DNA of 64,000 bases from Allochromatium tepidum. Its GTDB lineage: Bacteria; Pseudomonadota; Gammaproteobacteria; Chromatiales; Chromatiaceae. This document shows, piece by piece, positions 46,607 to 54,723 of this stretch. The position numbers were made by a program, and so were the translations under genes. A model generated the notes under the pieces. That model was not told the origin of the DNA. It saw only the letters and a program-made list of their open reading frames with translations, and searched no databases. The stretch's first letter is position 1. Each line of letters opens with the position of its first letter. The stretch is from positions 1,132,755 to 1,196,754 of the forward strand of contig NZ_AP024563.1 of assembly GCF_018409545.1 (NCBI RefSeq), written 5' to 3'.

Positions 46607-46663
46607 GAAACGATCCTCGTGGCAAGGCGATAGGTGTGCAGAAGACGCGGTGTCGATCAGGAA

Positions 46664-46987
46664 TCAGGCGTCGCCAGCCTCACAGACAGAGGGCTTGGGG
46701 GCCAGCGGCTCGCTGCCCATCCCATCGCGCATGTGCATCAGGATGCGCAGCGCCCAGGCCGGCAGTTGCGGATGGAGGCGATAGCGCATCCAGGTGCCGT
46801 CGCGCCGTGCTAGGACCAGATTCGCCCCGCGCAGCACGGCCAGATGACGCGAGACCTTGGGTTGCGGCGCATCGAGCGTGCTGTGCAGATCGCAAACGCA
46901 CAGCTCGTCGGCCTCCAGCAGCATGGCCAGGATGCGGCGGCGAATGGGGTCGGCGAGGGCGTCGAAGAAGGCTTGAGGATCGTTCAT
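46664..46987 (-). CDS. arsR: ArsR-family arsenic-responsive repressor
   Basis: Winged-helix metalloregulator of 107 residues from MNDPQAFFDALADPIRRRIL. The As(III)-binding motif is ELCVCDL in the alpha-3 helix and the recognition helix is PKVSRHLAVLRGANLVLARR. Binding of arsenite releases the operator, so this gene probably autoregulates the six-gene operon from the promoter at 47069. The C-terminal EAGDA tail with one extra Cys is dispensable in relatives. Confidence 0.95.
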   Translation of the reverse strand: MNDPQAFFDALADPIRRRILAMLLEADELCVCDLHSTLDAPQPKVSRHLAVLRGANLVLARRDGTWMRYRLHPQLPAWALRILMHMRDGMGSEPLAPKPSVCEAGDA

Positions 46988-47068
46988 GCTGGTGGACGCT
47001 CTGCATCGTGGGACGTTTTAAGTTGATGGGGTGATTAGTAAAACATGCGTTTTTTGACATGTAAAGTC

Positions 47069-47096
47069 ATTATAATAATTTACGATTTAAACTCAA
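47069..47096 (-). promoter_or_regulatory. Promoter and putative operator of the ars operon
   Basis: On the minus strand, -35 TTGAGT (47096-47091), 16-bp spacer, -10 TATAAT (47074-47069), about 80 bp before arsR. The -10 lies inside the dyad GTAAA...TTTAC (47061-47083), a good place for ArsR binding. The region is markedly AT-rich compared with the genes. Confidence 0.65.
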
Positions 47097-47119
47097 ACAT
47101 GCGTATAGGCATATATTTT

Positions 47120-47480
47120 ATGGCTACATTGAACACGGCGCTGATTGAAGAGGTCGATGCTGACGCCCTGGACTTGCCGGAAACCTTGATGTCCGCTGGT
47201 TTGCCCGCCTAGGATTTGGATGAACCGGGTCGGCGGTTTTTCCGTTTCTGTGACGTAGCGGGATCCTTGATCGGTTTCATCGGGTGGGAGTGCGCAGGAT
47301 CGACTGCACTGCTGCGCTCGCTGGTCGTGCTGCCGGCTAAACGCGGCCAAGGCTGGAGCCGGAGGATGACAACGTGGGCGCTGCAACACCTGGCTGAAGC
47401 CGGCATGACCGATGCATATCCGTTGACTTCAACCAGCGAACCCCATTGCCCGGAAATTCGGTTTCTCCAGCATCGATCAT
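47120..47480 (+). pseudogene. ArsN2-like GNAT acetyltransferase, interrupted
   Basis: The plus-strand frame from ATG 47120 (MATLNTALIEEVDADALDLP) meets TAG at 47210-47212, then continues LDEPGRRFFRFCDVAGSLIG and LLRSLVVLPAKRGQGWSRRM. That is the acetyl-CoA-binding motif A of ArsN2-type acetyltransferases found next to ars genes. The C-terminal part loses similarity after about TDAYPLTST. An in-frame stop and a degenerate end indicate loss. It diverges from arsR across the 47000-47119 promoter region. Confidence 0.65.
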
Positions 47481-47589
47481 CGTCAGGCTCCATTGGAAAT
47501 CCAAGCCGGTCGACAGTTCGCGTCCATCTGCCCCGTCAACGCCATCCTGATGCACCGACGCTTGCCCTGAATCTCGCCGTACCCGTCGG

Positions 47590-47976
47590 CACGATAACCA
47601 AGTGCCTCCTCGGTGACCGAGACAGCGCCGGCCATGCAGCCGGTGTAGAGCGCCAGATCCGCCCGGATCGTCTCGGGCAGTTCCGCCGAGGCGACCACAT
47701 CCGAGATCGCCAGCCGCCCGCCCGGCCTCAGCACTCGATAGGCTTCGGCGAAGACCTGCGGCTTGTCGGGTGAGAGGTTAATGACACAGTTGGAGAGAAT
47801 ACGGCCAGCACCTCGGCGGCGCTGTAGCCGAGCGCTTGCGAGAGACTGTTGAGATCGACGGCGGGTGCGTCGCCGCAGGCCGAGCCCGCGCAACAGCCGG
47901 ATGGCGTGCTCTCCGCTATTTGCCCGTAACGCTCGCGCACGGCTGCGCGGAGGCTGTCTTTGTTTCGCTCGTTCAT
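47590..47976 (-). pseudogene. arsM (arsenite S-adenosylmethionine methyltransferase), internally deleted
   Basis: The start MNERNKDSLRAAVRERYGQI at 47976 leads to PSGCCAGSACGDAPAVDLNS and ALGYSAAEVLAV, the typical ArsM N-terminus. It then jumps, out of frame near 47800, to LSNCVINLSPDKPQVFAEAY and VLRPGGRLAISDVVASAELP, TIRADLALYTGCMAGAVSVT. About 80 residues holding the SAM-binding GxGxG motif and one As-binding Cys are gone, and the C-terminus is also missing beyond about 47590. Arsenite methylation is lost. Confidence 0.75.
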
Positions 47977-48001
47977 GATCCTGTCCTCGTTCGGAGTGGG
48001 C

Positions 48002-48685
48002 TCAGGCATTCAGAACCAGATAACCGCCCACCAGCGCCACCAGCGCCCCGCCCACACGGCGCGTCCAGGCCGAGAGATCCGCGATCCCTCGGCGCTTGGC
48101 GAAGGCCTCGACGAAACCGATGGAGGTACCGGCCAGTAGGATCAAGAGACAGTGGCCGATGGCGTAGACGAACAACAGCGCCGCGCCGTGCAGCACCGCG
48201 CCCTGGGTGGCGACGAAGGACAGGATCACGACCAGCACCGGCGTGGCGCAGGGCGAGGAGACCGCGCCGAAGAAGAGCCCGAGCAGAAAGGCGCCGATCA
48301 GCCCGCTTTGTTTGGGTCGGTACTGGGGCGCGACCGGAAAAGGGATGGTGTACAACCCCATCATCTGCCCGCCCATGATCAGCGCCAGCGCGCCCACCGC
48401 CAGATACCAGCCGCCGCCGAGCGTTCCGAACAGGGTGCCGAACAACCCGGCCGCCAGCCCGAGCGCGGTGAAGGTCAGCGACAGCCCGACGACGAAGCTC
48501 AGCGAATAGAGAAACGCCTTGCGCCGGTCTCCGTCCGCATAGCCGCCGACGAAGCCGACCACCAGCGGGATGGTGGTCAGCACGCAGGGCGAGGCCGAGG
48601 AGACGACCCCGGCGAGGAAGATCAGCCCGAAGGCCGGCAGCGGATAGACGATCAGGATCTGATCGAGGTTCTCGAAGCCGCTCAT
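48002..48685 (-). CDS. CcdA/DsbD-type transmembrane thiol reductant transporter
   Basis: A 227-residue membrane protein with six hydrophobic helices that passes electrons from cytoplasmic thioredoxin to the periplasm. The two conserved cysteines lie in VVSSASPCVLTTIPLVVGFV and FFGAVSSPCATPVLVVILSF. The start at 48685 overlaps the thioredoxin-like gene end by 4 bp, so the two probably act together. Location with arsenic genes suggests supply of reductant to extracytoplasmic thiol proteins; that is an inference. Confidence 0.88.
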   Translation of the reverse strand: MSGFENLDQILIVYPLPAFGLIFLAGVVSSASPCVLTTIPLVVGFVGGYADGDRRKAFLYSLSFVVGLSLTFTALGLAAGLFGTLFGTLGGGWYLAVGALALIMGGQMMGLYTIPFPVAPQYRPKQSGLIGAFLLGLFFGAVSSPCATPVLVVILSFVATQGAVLHGAALLFVYAIGHCLLILLAGTSIGFVEAFAKRRGIADLSAWTRRVGGALVALVGGYLVLNA

Positions 48686-49095
48686 TCCACCCCCAGGGCG
48701 GCCAGCTCGGCGACCAGCGCCGCCTCGTCCATGAAGCCGATATGGCGCTTGACTTCGCGGCCCTGGGCATCGAAGAAGATCTGGGTCGGATACATCCGGA
48801 TGCGCCAGGTCTTGATCGCCTGCTCATCCTCATGCAGATCGATGAAGAGCACCTGGGCACGCTCGCGATAGGTCTCGGCGAGTCCGGCCAGGATCGGCGC
48901 CATCCGCTTGCAGGGAATACAGGCGCGTGCGCCCAGATCGAGAATCGTCGGTCGACCGGAATTCAGGGCCTGCTCGACCGTCTCGGGGCTGGCCGAAGGC
49001 AGCTCGGCGGCAGAGGCGACGGGCGCGGCGAGCAGCAGGCAGGCGGAGAGCAGACCGATTCGCGCCAGGCGCGGTAAGAGCGTGGTGTGTGTCAT
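48682..49095 (-). CDS. Periplasmic thioredoxin-like protein
   Basis: A 137-residue protein with Sec signal (MTHTTLLPRLARIGLLSACL ... VASA) and a thioredoxin fold with active site RACIPCKRMAPILAGLAETY (CxxC) and cis-Pro region IRMYPTQIFFDAQG. It would be reduced by the adjacent CcdA-like protein. A longer frame to 49143 adds 16 residues without a better signal, so I use the ATG at 49095. Confidence 0.9.
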   Translation of the reverse strand: MTHTTLLPRLARIGLLSACLLLAAPVASAAELPSASPETVEQALNSGRPTILDLGARACIPCKRMAPILAGLAETYRERAQVLFIDLHEDEQAIKTWRIRMYPTQIFFDAQGREVKRHIGFMDEAALVAELAALGVE

Positions 49096-49148
49096 GGTTA
49101 GTGAACGGGGTTCATTGAATGGATGACGGGTGGGGCCGGACACGCGGA

Positions 49149-49391
49149 TCAGGCCGAGGGCGCGAACCAGCGCTCGATTTTTTTGCGATCCGGCACCCCG
49201 CCGGCGTGCACCACCTCCTCGTCGATCACCACGCCGGGTGTGGCCATGAGGCGATACTGCATGATGTCCTGGACCTGATCGACCTTCTCCAGTTCGATCT
49301 CGACGCCCTGGGCGCGGGCGACCTCCTCGACCAGCTTCAGGGTGGTCTGGCAGTTGCGGCAGCCTGTGCCGAGGATCTTGACGTGTTTCAT
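49149..49391 (-). CDS. Redox-active disulfide protein (small thioredoxin, TM0996/MTH895 type)
   Basis: An 80-residue cytoplasmic thioredoxin-like protein with GTGCRNCQTTLKLVEEVARA (CxxC) and a cis-Pro-type motif YRLMATPGVVIDEEVVHAGG. These proteins are commonly encoded next to permeases of the PF03773 family, as here (20 bp after it), and near arsR genes. The partner may deliver electrons or a substrate to the permease. The start MKHVKILG at 49391 is standard for the family. Confidence 0.9.
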   Translation of the reverse strand: MKHVKILGTGCRNCQTTLKLVEEVARAQGVEIELEKVDQVQDIMQYRLMATPGVVIDEEVVHAGGVPDRKKIERWFAPSA

Positions 49392-49410
49392 GCGTGTGAC
49401 TCCGTTGCGG

Positions 49411-50457
49411 TTAGAGAACGAGATTGAAGACATAACCGACCAGCAGAATGCCGGTGGCGACCACGGCGACGAAGGTCGCGATCAGCGGCCATTTGAGCAC
49501 CTTGCGCAGGATCAGTATCTCGGGGGCCGAGAGCGCGATGACGCTCATCATGAAGGCCAGGGTGGTGCCGAGCGCCGCACCCTTGCCGATCAGCGCCTCG
49601 ACGATGGGGATGATGCCGGCGGCATTGGTGTACATGGGCACCCCGAGCACCACCGCCGCCGGAACCGCCCACCAGACATCACGGCCCATGAAGGCGGCCA
49701 TGAAATCCTCGGGTACATAGCCGTGGATCAGCGCGCCGAGTCCGATGCCGATCAGGACATAGGGCCAGACCCGCCCGACGATCTCGCGGACATGTCTGAG
49801 GCCGGCGTGCAGACGCTCCGGCCAGGTGAGGTCATCGCCGGACGGCGCCGCCGTCTCGCCCGCATGAATGGCGCGCACCCAGTCCTCCAGATGGCGCTCC
49901 ATCCTGAGCTGACCGATGATCAGTCCGGCGACGATGGCGACCGCGAGTCCCAGCCCCAGATAGAGCAGCGCGACCTTCCAGCCGAACAGGCCCAGCAGCA
50001 GCGCCAGCGCCACCTCGTTGATCATGGGCGCGGCGATCAGGAAGGAGAAGGTGATGCCGAGCGGCACCCCGGCGGAGACAAAGCCGATGAAGAGCGGCAC
50101 TGCCGAGCAGGAGCAGAAGGGTGTGACGATGCCAAGGCCGGCAGCCATGGCATTACCCACCCCGAGCCGCCGTCCGGCGAGCAGGGCGCGGGTGCGCTCC
50201 GGGGCGAAGAAGGTCTGAATCACGCCCATGAGAAAGACGATGCCGGTCAGCAGAAGCAGCACCTTGGGCGTGTCGTAGAGGAAGAAATGCAGCGCCTCGC
50301 CGAGATGGGTCGCGCGGGTCAGACCGAACAGGCCGATCGCCAGATCGGCGAGTTCGGTGAGATGGCTGTAGGCCAGCACCCAGAGCGCGGCGGCGATGGG
50401 CAGGCCGACGAGCCGGAGGGCGAGGCGTTGGGATTCAGTCGTGACGGTTGGATTCAT
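49411..50457 (-). CDS. PF03773 permease (ArsP/SO0444-like)
   Basis: A 348-residue membrane protein with about eight to ten helices. The family signature VTPFCSCSAVPLFIGFVSAG contains the CxC, and the second repeat carries LGVPMYTNAAGIIPIVEALI. Members export trivalent organoarsenicals (ArsP) or confer metalloid resistance (SO0444-like). Position between the ars modules, followed by two thioredoxin-like genes and CcdA, supports a metalloid role. The start at 50457 (MNPTVTTESQ) is preferred to an upstream extension of 20 residues. Confidence 0.9.
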   Translation of the reverse strand: MNPTVTTESQRLALRLVGLPIAAALWVLAYSHLTELADLAIGLFGLTRATHLGEALHFFLYDTPKVLLLLTGIVFLMGVIQTFFAPERTRALLAGRRLGVGNAMAAGLGIVTPFCSCSAVPLFIGFVSAGVPLGITFSFLIAAPMINEVALALLLGLFGWKVALLYLGLGLAVAIVAGLIIGQLRMERHLEDWVRAIHAGETAAPSGDDLTWPERLHAGLRHVREIVGRVWPYVLIGIGLGALIHGYVPEDFMAAFMGRDVWWAVPAAVVLGVPMYTNAAGIIPIVEALIGKGAALGTTLAFMMSVIALSAPEILILRKVLKWPLIATFVAVVATGILLVGYVFNLVL

Positions 50458-50560
50458 CGTGTCTATCGCATCGGTCCGAATGACACTGAAGACGAGCCAA
50501 CCCCAAAAAGGATGCACCAGGCTCCGTCGGAGCGAGACATCGCTCGCTCCAAATGTGCCG

Positions 50561-51005
50561 TCAGCGTAGCAGCAATGTCGGAATCCGTGCCGAGCGCAGC
50601 AGATCCGAGGTCTTGCTGCCGAAGAGCAGGGTGCGGAGCGGCGAGTGGCTGTAAGCGCCCATGATCAGCAGATCGATCTCCTGCTCACGCACCGCACCGG
50701 CGATGACCCGCTCGGCATCGCCCGGCGCCGGCGCCGCCGAGGCCTCGAAGCCGGCCTTCTACAGCGTGGTCTTGGCCCGGTCCAGTTGCTTGCCGCCATC
50801 TCTGGTCGCCTTGCCCGACATCAGCACATGCACCGGCAATCCCTGGAACAGCGGACTCCTGGCCACCAGCTCGACGCCACGCCGCGCCATGCCGCCGCCG
50901 TCGAAGGCGATCAGCACCCGGCGCGGTTCCCGGAACTGCTCGGTGACGGCCAGGATCGGCTTCTTGAGCGCTCGCACCACACGCTCGACATTGCGCCCGA
51001 GATCG
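50561..51005 (-). pseudogene. Universal stress protein with premature stop
   Basis: The minus-strand frame reads [40 protein letters not shown] and LPVHVLMSGKATRD, then a TAG at 50759-50761, then KAGFEASAAPAPGDAERVIA, IDLLIMGAYSHSPLRTLLFG and LLRSARIPTLLLR to the stop at 50561. This is the end of a first and the whole of a second Usp domain. The frame fuses upstream into a SulP remnant. It is non-functional unless the stop is read through. Confidence 0.72.
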
Positions 51006-51310
51006 CGCTGAGCAGGAACACCGGCAGACTGTCGGGCAACTGGCCCATGTCGCCGACGGTGCGCACGTCCAGTCCCAGATACAGGGTCACGCCGGTCAGC
51101 ACCAGGATGGTCACCAGCGGCGAGGGGACGACCTTGGTCAGGTGACGGTGGCAATCGCGAAGGAGGCATAGAGTCCGACCTTGGGATCGACTCCGGCGAT
51201 GATCGAAAACGCGATCGCCTCGGGGATCAACGCCAGCGCGACCACCAGGCCGGCGAGCAGATCGTTGCGGATGTTGGAGAAAGCGAATGATCGCCCTGAC
51301 AGCAACCGTG
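51006..51310 (-). pseudogene. SulP-family anion transporter remnant
   Basis: The minus strand carries [40 protein letters not shown] (the SulP N-terminus) and, after an internal deletion near 51140, [20 protein letters not shown] and [18 protein letters not shown]. Some 100 or more residues are lost between the two pieces and the C-terminal two-thirds are absent. In many bacteria sulP is followed by a usp gene, as still seen here, so this is the decayed remains of one bicarbonate/sulfate-transport unit. Confidence 0.7.
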
Positions 51311-51375
51311 ATCAGGGCGAGCCGATGGATCTACACCACGCGCAATCCCGCTGTCCGGCGAGGATACTGAACCTT

Positions 51376-51870
51376 TCAGGTCGTTCCGATGCGGTCGAGT
51401 TCATGCTGGAGCTTGAGCCGGTCGAGCGAGGCGAAGGGCAGGGCGACAAAGATCTTAATGCGGTTCTCGATCTCGCGGAAGGCGGTGCGAAAGGCATTGA
51501 GCCGGGTCAGTTCGTCGCCCTCGACGGCGGCGGGATCCGCCGTTCCCCAATGGGCGATCACCGGTTGGCCGGGCCAGACCGGACACATCTCGCCTTTGGC
51601 CTTGTCACAGACGGTGATGACGAAATCCATCCGGGGGGCGTCCGGCTCGGCGAACTCCGCCCAATCCTTACTGCGCAGTCCGTCGGTCAGATAGTTGTTG
51701 CGTTGCAGCAGCTCCAGTGCCAGAGGATGCACCTCGCCCCTGGGGTGGCTGCCGGCGCTGAAGCCGCGAAAACGCCCCGCGCCCCAGCGCTCAATGATGC
51801 GCTCGGCGAGGATGCTGCGCGCCGAATTGCCGGTACAGAGAAAGAGAACATTGAAAGGCTTGTCGGTCAT
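51376..51870 (-). CDS. Second ArsC-type arsenate reductase
   Basis: A 164-residue LMW-phosphatase-fold protein from MTDKPFNVLFLCTGNSARSI. The P-loop FLCTGNSARSILAERIIERW (CX5R) and the second motif FVITVCDKAKGEMCPVWPGQ fit arsenate reductases. It differs from the copy at 46190 in sequence and length, with a longer C-terminus (LPFASLDRLKLQHELDRIGT). It lies upstream of the SulP/Usp remnant and away from arsR; an unshared origin is likely. Confidence 0.9.
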   Translation of the reverse strand: MTDKPFNVLFLCTGNSARSILAERIIERWGAGRFRGFSAGSHPRGEVHPLALELLQRNNYLTDGLRSKDWAEFAEPDAPRMDFVITVCDKAKGEMCPVWPGQPVIAHWGTADPAAVEGDELTRLNAFRTAFREIENRIKIFVALPFASLDRLKLQHELDRIGTT

Positions 51871-52073
51871 AATGCCAAGGTATGTCTGAAAATTGTCGTG
51901 TCGCGGAAGTTCAGAATATTGGCGGGGACTCAAGCTGGAGAACAAGTGAAGTTTTCATGACAGTCTCGGACGCACCACGATGGATGGGTTCCCAAAGTTC
52001 TGTACCGCAAGGTGTATCCAATCGTGGTGTTCGCATGTTCGAACAGGGCGCCCGTGAACCAGACCATGACTGT

Positions 52074-52247
52074 TCAGCCTTGTTTCTCCTCTCGCAACAT
52101 CATGCCAAGCTCGTACTCCAGGTTGTAATGGCCGAAGACCTGATTGGCCTCTCGATGCAACTCATCGAACAGATCGGCGGGATCTTCCCCGGCGGCGATG
52201 CGTTCGTTGACCAGGGCTTCCAGGGCGTCTCTGAAGTTCGTTGCCAT
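52074..52247 (-). CDS. Small acidic protein, function unknown
   Basis: A 57-residue frame from MATNFRDALEALVNERIAAG, then EDPADLFDELHREANQVFGH and YNLEYELGMMLREEKQG. The composition is protein-like and highly helical, and it has a good ribosome site (gggagaatcg upstream on the minus strand). I do not recognise the family. It stands alone between arsC2 and the IS91-like repeat. Confidence 0.6.
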   Translation of the reverse strand: MATNFRDALEALVNERIAAGEDPADLFDELHREANQVFGHYNLEYELGMMLREEKQG

Positions 52248-52383
52248 GTCGATTCTCCCAGGTACGATTGGTTATCGGCGCGAGCCGTGGAGCAGATCCG
52301 ATCCGATGCGTCGCCACCTCGGCGACAACCTCAAGCCGCGTCTGCCGAAATCGAGTATAGAGCACCACCGCCCGCTAGAACGC

Positions 52384-52616
52384 GATCAGCGTGTCTCCCG
52401 GTAGCCGCCTTCCTCTGCCACAGAGGGTGCCGCCCCCTGATCTCACGCCTGCCCGCTGCGCCTCAAATCTCCTCCCAAACCCCGCCGAAGCGCGTTCCGA
52501 CACCTTCGAGATGCCCGCACCGTTCTCGGTTGCGCCTTGACCGGCCCTCTGGCCCTCGCTCGCCTCTCGCCCTGACGCCGCCTTGGGCGTGCAGAGGCGC
52601 TTGAATTTCCTATCCG
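52384..52616 (+). repeat. IS91-like 3'-end repeat, copy A
   Basis: A 233-bp segment (gatcagcgtgtctcccggta to ggcgcttgaatttcctatcc) repeated directly at 60570-60802 with only a few differences. It corresponds to the very end of an IS91-like transposase (DQRVSR-stop) plus its 3' non-coding end. No transposase body lies upstream here. Confidence 0.85.
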
Positions 52617-52659
52617 CGCGGCTTGACGGGAAACAAGATGCGAATCAATGGACACATGG

Positions 52660-52960
52660 ATGGTCACTGGTGAAACGTAAAGCATGGAGATCAATCGCCG
52701 CCAGAACGCCCATGGCGATGCGGCCCGGTCGCTCGCCGATGCCGGTGACCTCGGCCAGATCGCCGCGCGGATCGACCTCGACGATCTTGGTGCCACGCGC
52801 CACCATGACCCGGTCATGCGTCAAGCCGCGCAGGCACCCGTTGAGCGGGGCGCGCAGCACGCTCGCACCGATATGGGCGACGACCTCTCCGCGCTCAACC
52901 GGAGCGCCGATGGCGCGATCAGTCTCAAAGAGACCAGCGACCGGAGCGTAAAGATAGCGA
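52660..52960 (-). pseudogene. Selenium-dependent molybdenum-hydroxylase accessory protein (YqeB/EF2563-like) C-terminal fragment
   Basis: The minus-strand frame reads VERGEVVAHIGASVLRAPLN, LRGLTHDRVMVARGTKIVEV and DPRGDLAEVTGIGERPGRIA, then GVLAAIDLHALRF. This is the C-terminal part of the EF2563/YqeB family, involved in selenate-dependent Mo-hydroxylase maturation. The N-terminal two-thirds are absent; both sides adjoin IS91-like ends. It is a fragment. Confidence 0.55.
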
Positions 52961-53240
52961 TCATGGGCATTTCACGGCGCATCGCACAACACGGCTCCTA
53001 ATCCCCGGCAGACAGCGCCAAGCGCTATGGTCCCAACCTGTCGCGCTCCGCTCGCATGCGCCTTGGAGAGGGTCGAATCACCGACGCCGCCTTGGGCGCG
53101 CAGAGGCGCTTGAATTTCCTATCCGTGCTTGAATTTCCTATCCGTTCAACCCGCACTCCGGTATGGCAGGCGACTCCGGGTCCATGGTCCGCGCACCTTG
53201 GTGAAGGGGTCTTCAAAGCATAGTCGCGCCTGGTGAACCC
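52961..53240. other. Spacer with partial IS91-like end repeats
   Basis: It contains cttgggcgcgcagaggcgct and two tandem copies of gcttgaatttcctatccg (about 53109-53144), matching the terminus of the IS91-like repeats. No gene is visible. Confidence 0.6.
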
Positions 53241-53327
53241 GACTTCTGAGCGACCGGATTTCAGAAGTCCTATGCACACCGGCGCGCCAAGCCAGCAAAC
53301 TGATGCACTCGACTTCTGAAAATGACA
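53241..53327. promoter_or_regulatory. Resolvase res-like site
   Basis: Inverted repeats GACTTCTGA (53241-53249) and TCAGAAGTC (53261-53269) and a third GACTTCTGA at 53311, with the sequence TGCACTCGACTTCTGAAA from 53304. They sit just before the resolvase start, the usual location for res subsites I-III of Tn3-type elements. A related site lies at 58332. Confidence 0.55.
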
Positions 53328-53371
53328 GCCGAAATTGTCACTTATTCGAACGTATATGTGACAGGCAAACC

Positions 53372-53989
53372 ATGTTGATCGGCTACATGCGGGTATCGAA
53401 GGCGGACGGTTCCCAGGCCACCGACTTGCAGGGCGATGCGCTGAATGCTGCTGGTGTCGATTCAGCCCATCTCTACGAGGATCAGGCGTCCGGCAAGCGC
53501 GAGGATCGCCCCGGCCTGGCGAGTTGCCTGAAAGCGTTGCGGTCAGGGGATACCTTGGTGGTGTGGAAACTGGATAGGCTCGGGCGCGATCTTCGGCATC
53601 TGATCAATACTGTCCACGACCTGACCGGACGCGGCATTGGCCTCAAGGTCCTGACCGGTCACGGCGCCGCCATCGATACCACGACCGCCGCCGGCAAGCT
53701 GGTCTTCGGCATCTTCGCCGCACTGGCCGAGTTCGAGCGCGAGCTGATCGCTGAGCGCACCGTAGCGGGCTTGGCCTCGGCACGGGCACGTGGTCGCAAA
53801 GGCGGTCGGCCGTTCAAGATGACCGCCGCCAAGCTGCGGCTGGCGATGGCGGCGATGGGGCAGCCGGAAACCAAGGTGGGTGATTGGTGCCAGGAGCTGG
53901 GCGTCACGCGCCAGACCCTTTACCGGCACCTCTCGCCCCAAGGGGAGCTACGCCCCGATGGCCAGAGACTGCTCGGTCGCCTTGGGTAG
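53372..53989 (+). CDS. Serine recombinase / Tn3-type resolvase
   Basis: A 205-residue site-specific recombinase. The N-terminal catalytic domain starts MLIGYMRVSKADGSQATDLQ with the nucleophile Ser9, and includes YEDQASGKREDRPGLASCLK, LVVWKLDRLGRDLRHLINTV and LAEFERELIAERT. The C-terminal HTH_7 DNA-binding domain has GRPFKMTAAKLRLAMAAMGQ and ELGVTRQTLYRHLSP. The start at 53372 follows gacaggcaaac. It is intact. No Tn3-type transposase accompanies it, so it is either an orphan or the survivor of a degraded transposon. Confidence 0.93.
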   Translation: MLIGYMRVSKADGSQATDLQGDALNAAGVDSAHLYEDQASGKREDRPGLASCLKALRSGDTLVVWKLDRLGRDLRHLINTVHDLTGRGIGLKVLTGHGAAIDTTTAAGKLVFGIFAALAEFERELIAERTVAGLASARARGRKGGRPFKMTAAKLRLAMAAMGQPETKVGDWCQELGVTRQTLYRHLSPQGELRPDGQRLLGRLG

Positions 53990-53996
53990 TGCCAGA

Positions 53997-54713
53997 TCAT
54001 TCCGTGGTGCTTGGGCTCCAGAATGCCTGCAGGACAGACGGGAGTGCCGCGAGACGTTTCACCAGCGCATCCAGTTCTTCGCCATCGACGGATGTGGCTG
54101 CCAAAGTCGCCTCGATCTCGACATCTTCCTCGCCGAAGGCGTGAATATCCAGGTCGCGGGTTGGATAGCTGCTGCGCTCCAGCTCTTCTTCGAGTTGTGC
54201 CATCACCAACTTCTGATGCGCGCGCTCGGCGATCACATAGACGGTGTTGGTGACCTCGACCGATTCCACGTCCAGCGGCTTACGGTTGATGGTGTTGACG
54301 ATGGGGCGCAGCAGTGTGTTGGCCGCCAAGACGAACAAGGCTCCCAGTATCGCTTCGACGATCAGGTCGGCCCCTGCCGCCGCGCCGATAGCCGCCGACC
54401 CCCACAGTGTGGCGGCCGTATTCAGGCCACGTACATTGCCCTCTTCGCGCATGATCGCGCCGGCGCCCAGAAAGCCGATGCCGGTCACCACATAAGCCAT
54501 GACATGCACCGCGCCCTCGTGACCGTGAAGCCGGTTGGCCATGTCCACAAATAGCGCTGCACCCACCGCGACCAGCACATTGGTGCGCAGGCCCGCCGTG
54601 CGCTGCCGGACCTGTCGCTCGAAACCGATCAGCCCGCCGAGCACAAAGGCGGCGGCGAGGCTGATCAGCGTATCGAGCAGGGAGGTCGGATTGAAGTTGT
54701 GAATCGCCTCCAC
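53997..54713 (-). CDS. mgtC: MgtC-family membrane protein
   Basis: A 238-residue inner-membrane protein linked to survival at low Mg2+ and in many bacteria to ATP synthase modulation. Four or five N-terminal helices (SLLDTLISLAAAFVLGGLIG, then ERQVRQRTAGLRTNVLVAVG) precede the family core GIGFLGAGAIMREEGNVRGL and TAATLWGSAAIGAAAGADLI, followed by an ACT-like C-terminal domain (about 145-230). It starts 10 bp after mgtA, in an mgtA-mgtC operon. It converges with the resolvase, 7 bp away. Confidence 0.94.
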   Translation of the reverse strand: MEAIHNFNPTSLLDTLISLAAAFVLGGLIGFERQVRQRTAGLRTNVLVAVGAALFVDMANRLHGHEGAVHVMAYVVTGIGFLGAGAIMREEGNVRGLNTAATLWGSAAIGAAAGADLIVEAILGALFVLAANTLLRPIVNTINRKPLDVESVEVTNTVYVIAERAHQKLVMAQLEEELERSSYPTRDLDIHAFGEEDVEIEATLAATSVDGEELDALVKRLAALPSVLQAFWSPSTTE

Positions 54714-54723
54714 GCTCTCCTCC

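Noticed and set aside
47055-47076. TTGACA...TATAAT on the plus strand as a promoter for the arsN2 remnant
   Set aside because: The two hexamers are only 11 bp apart, too close for a sigma-70 promoter; the minus-strand pair with 16-bp spacing is the better reading.
50529-50550. ggagcgag...ctcgctcc hairpin between permease and Usp remnant
   Set aside because: A plausible RNA hairpin, but without a T-tract or known match; not enough to call it regulatory.
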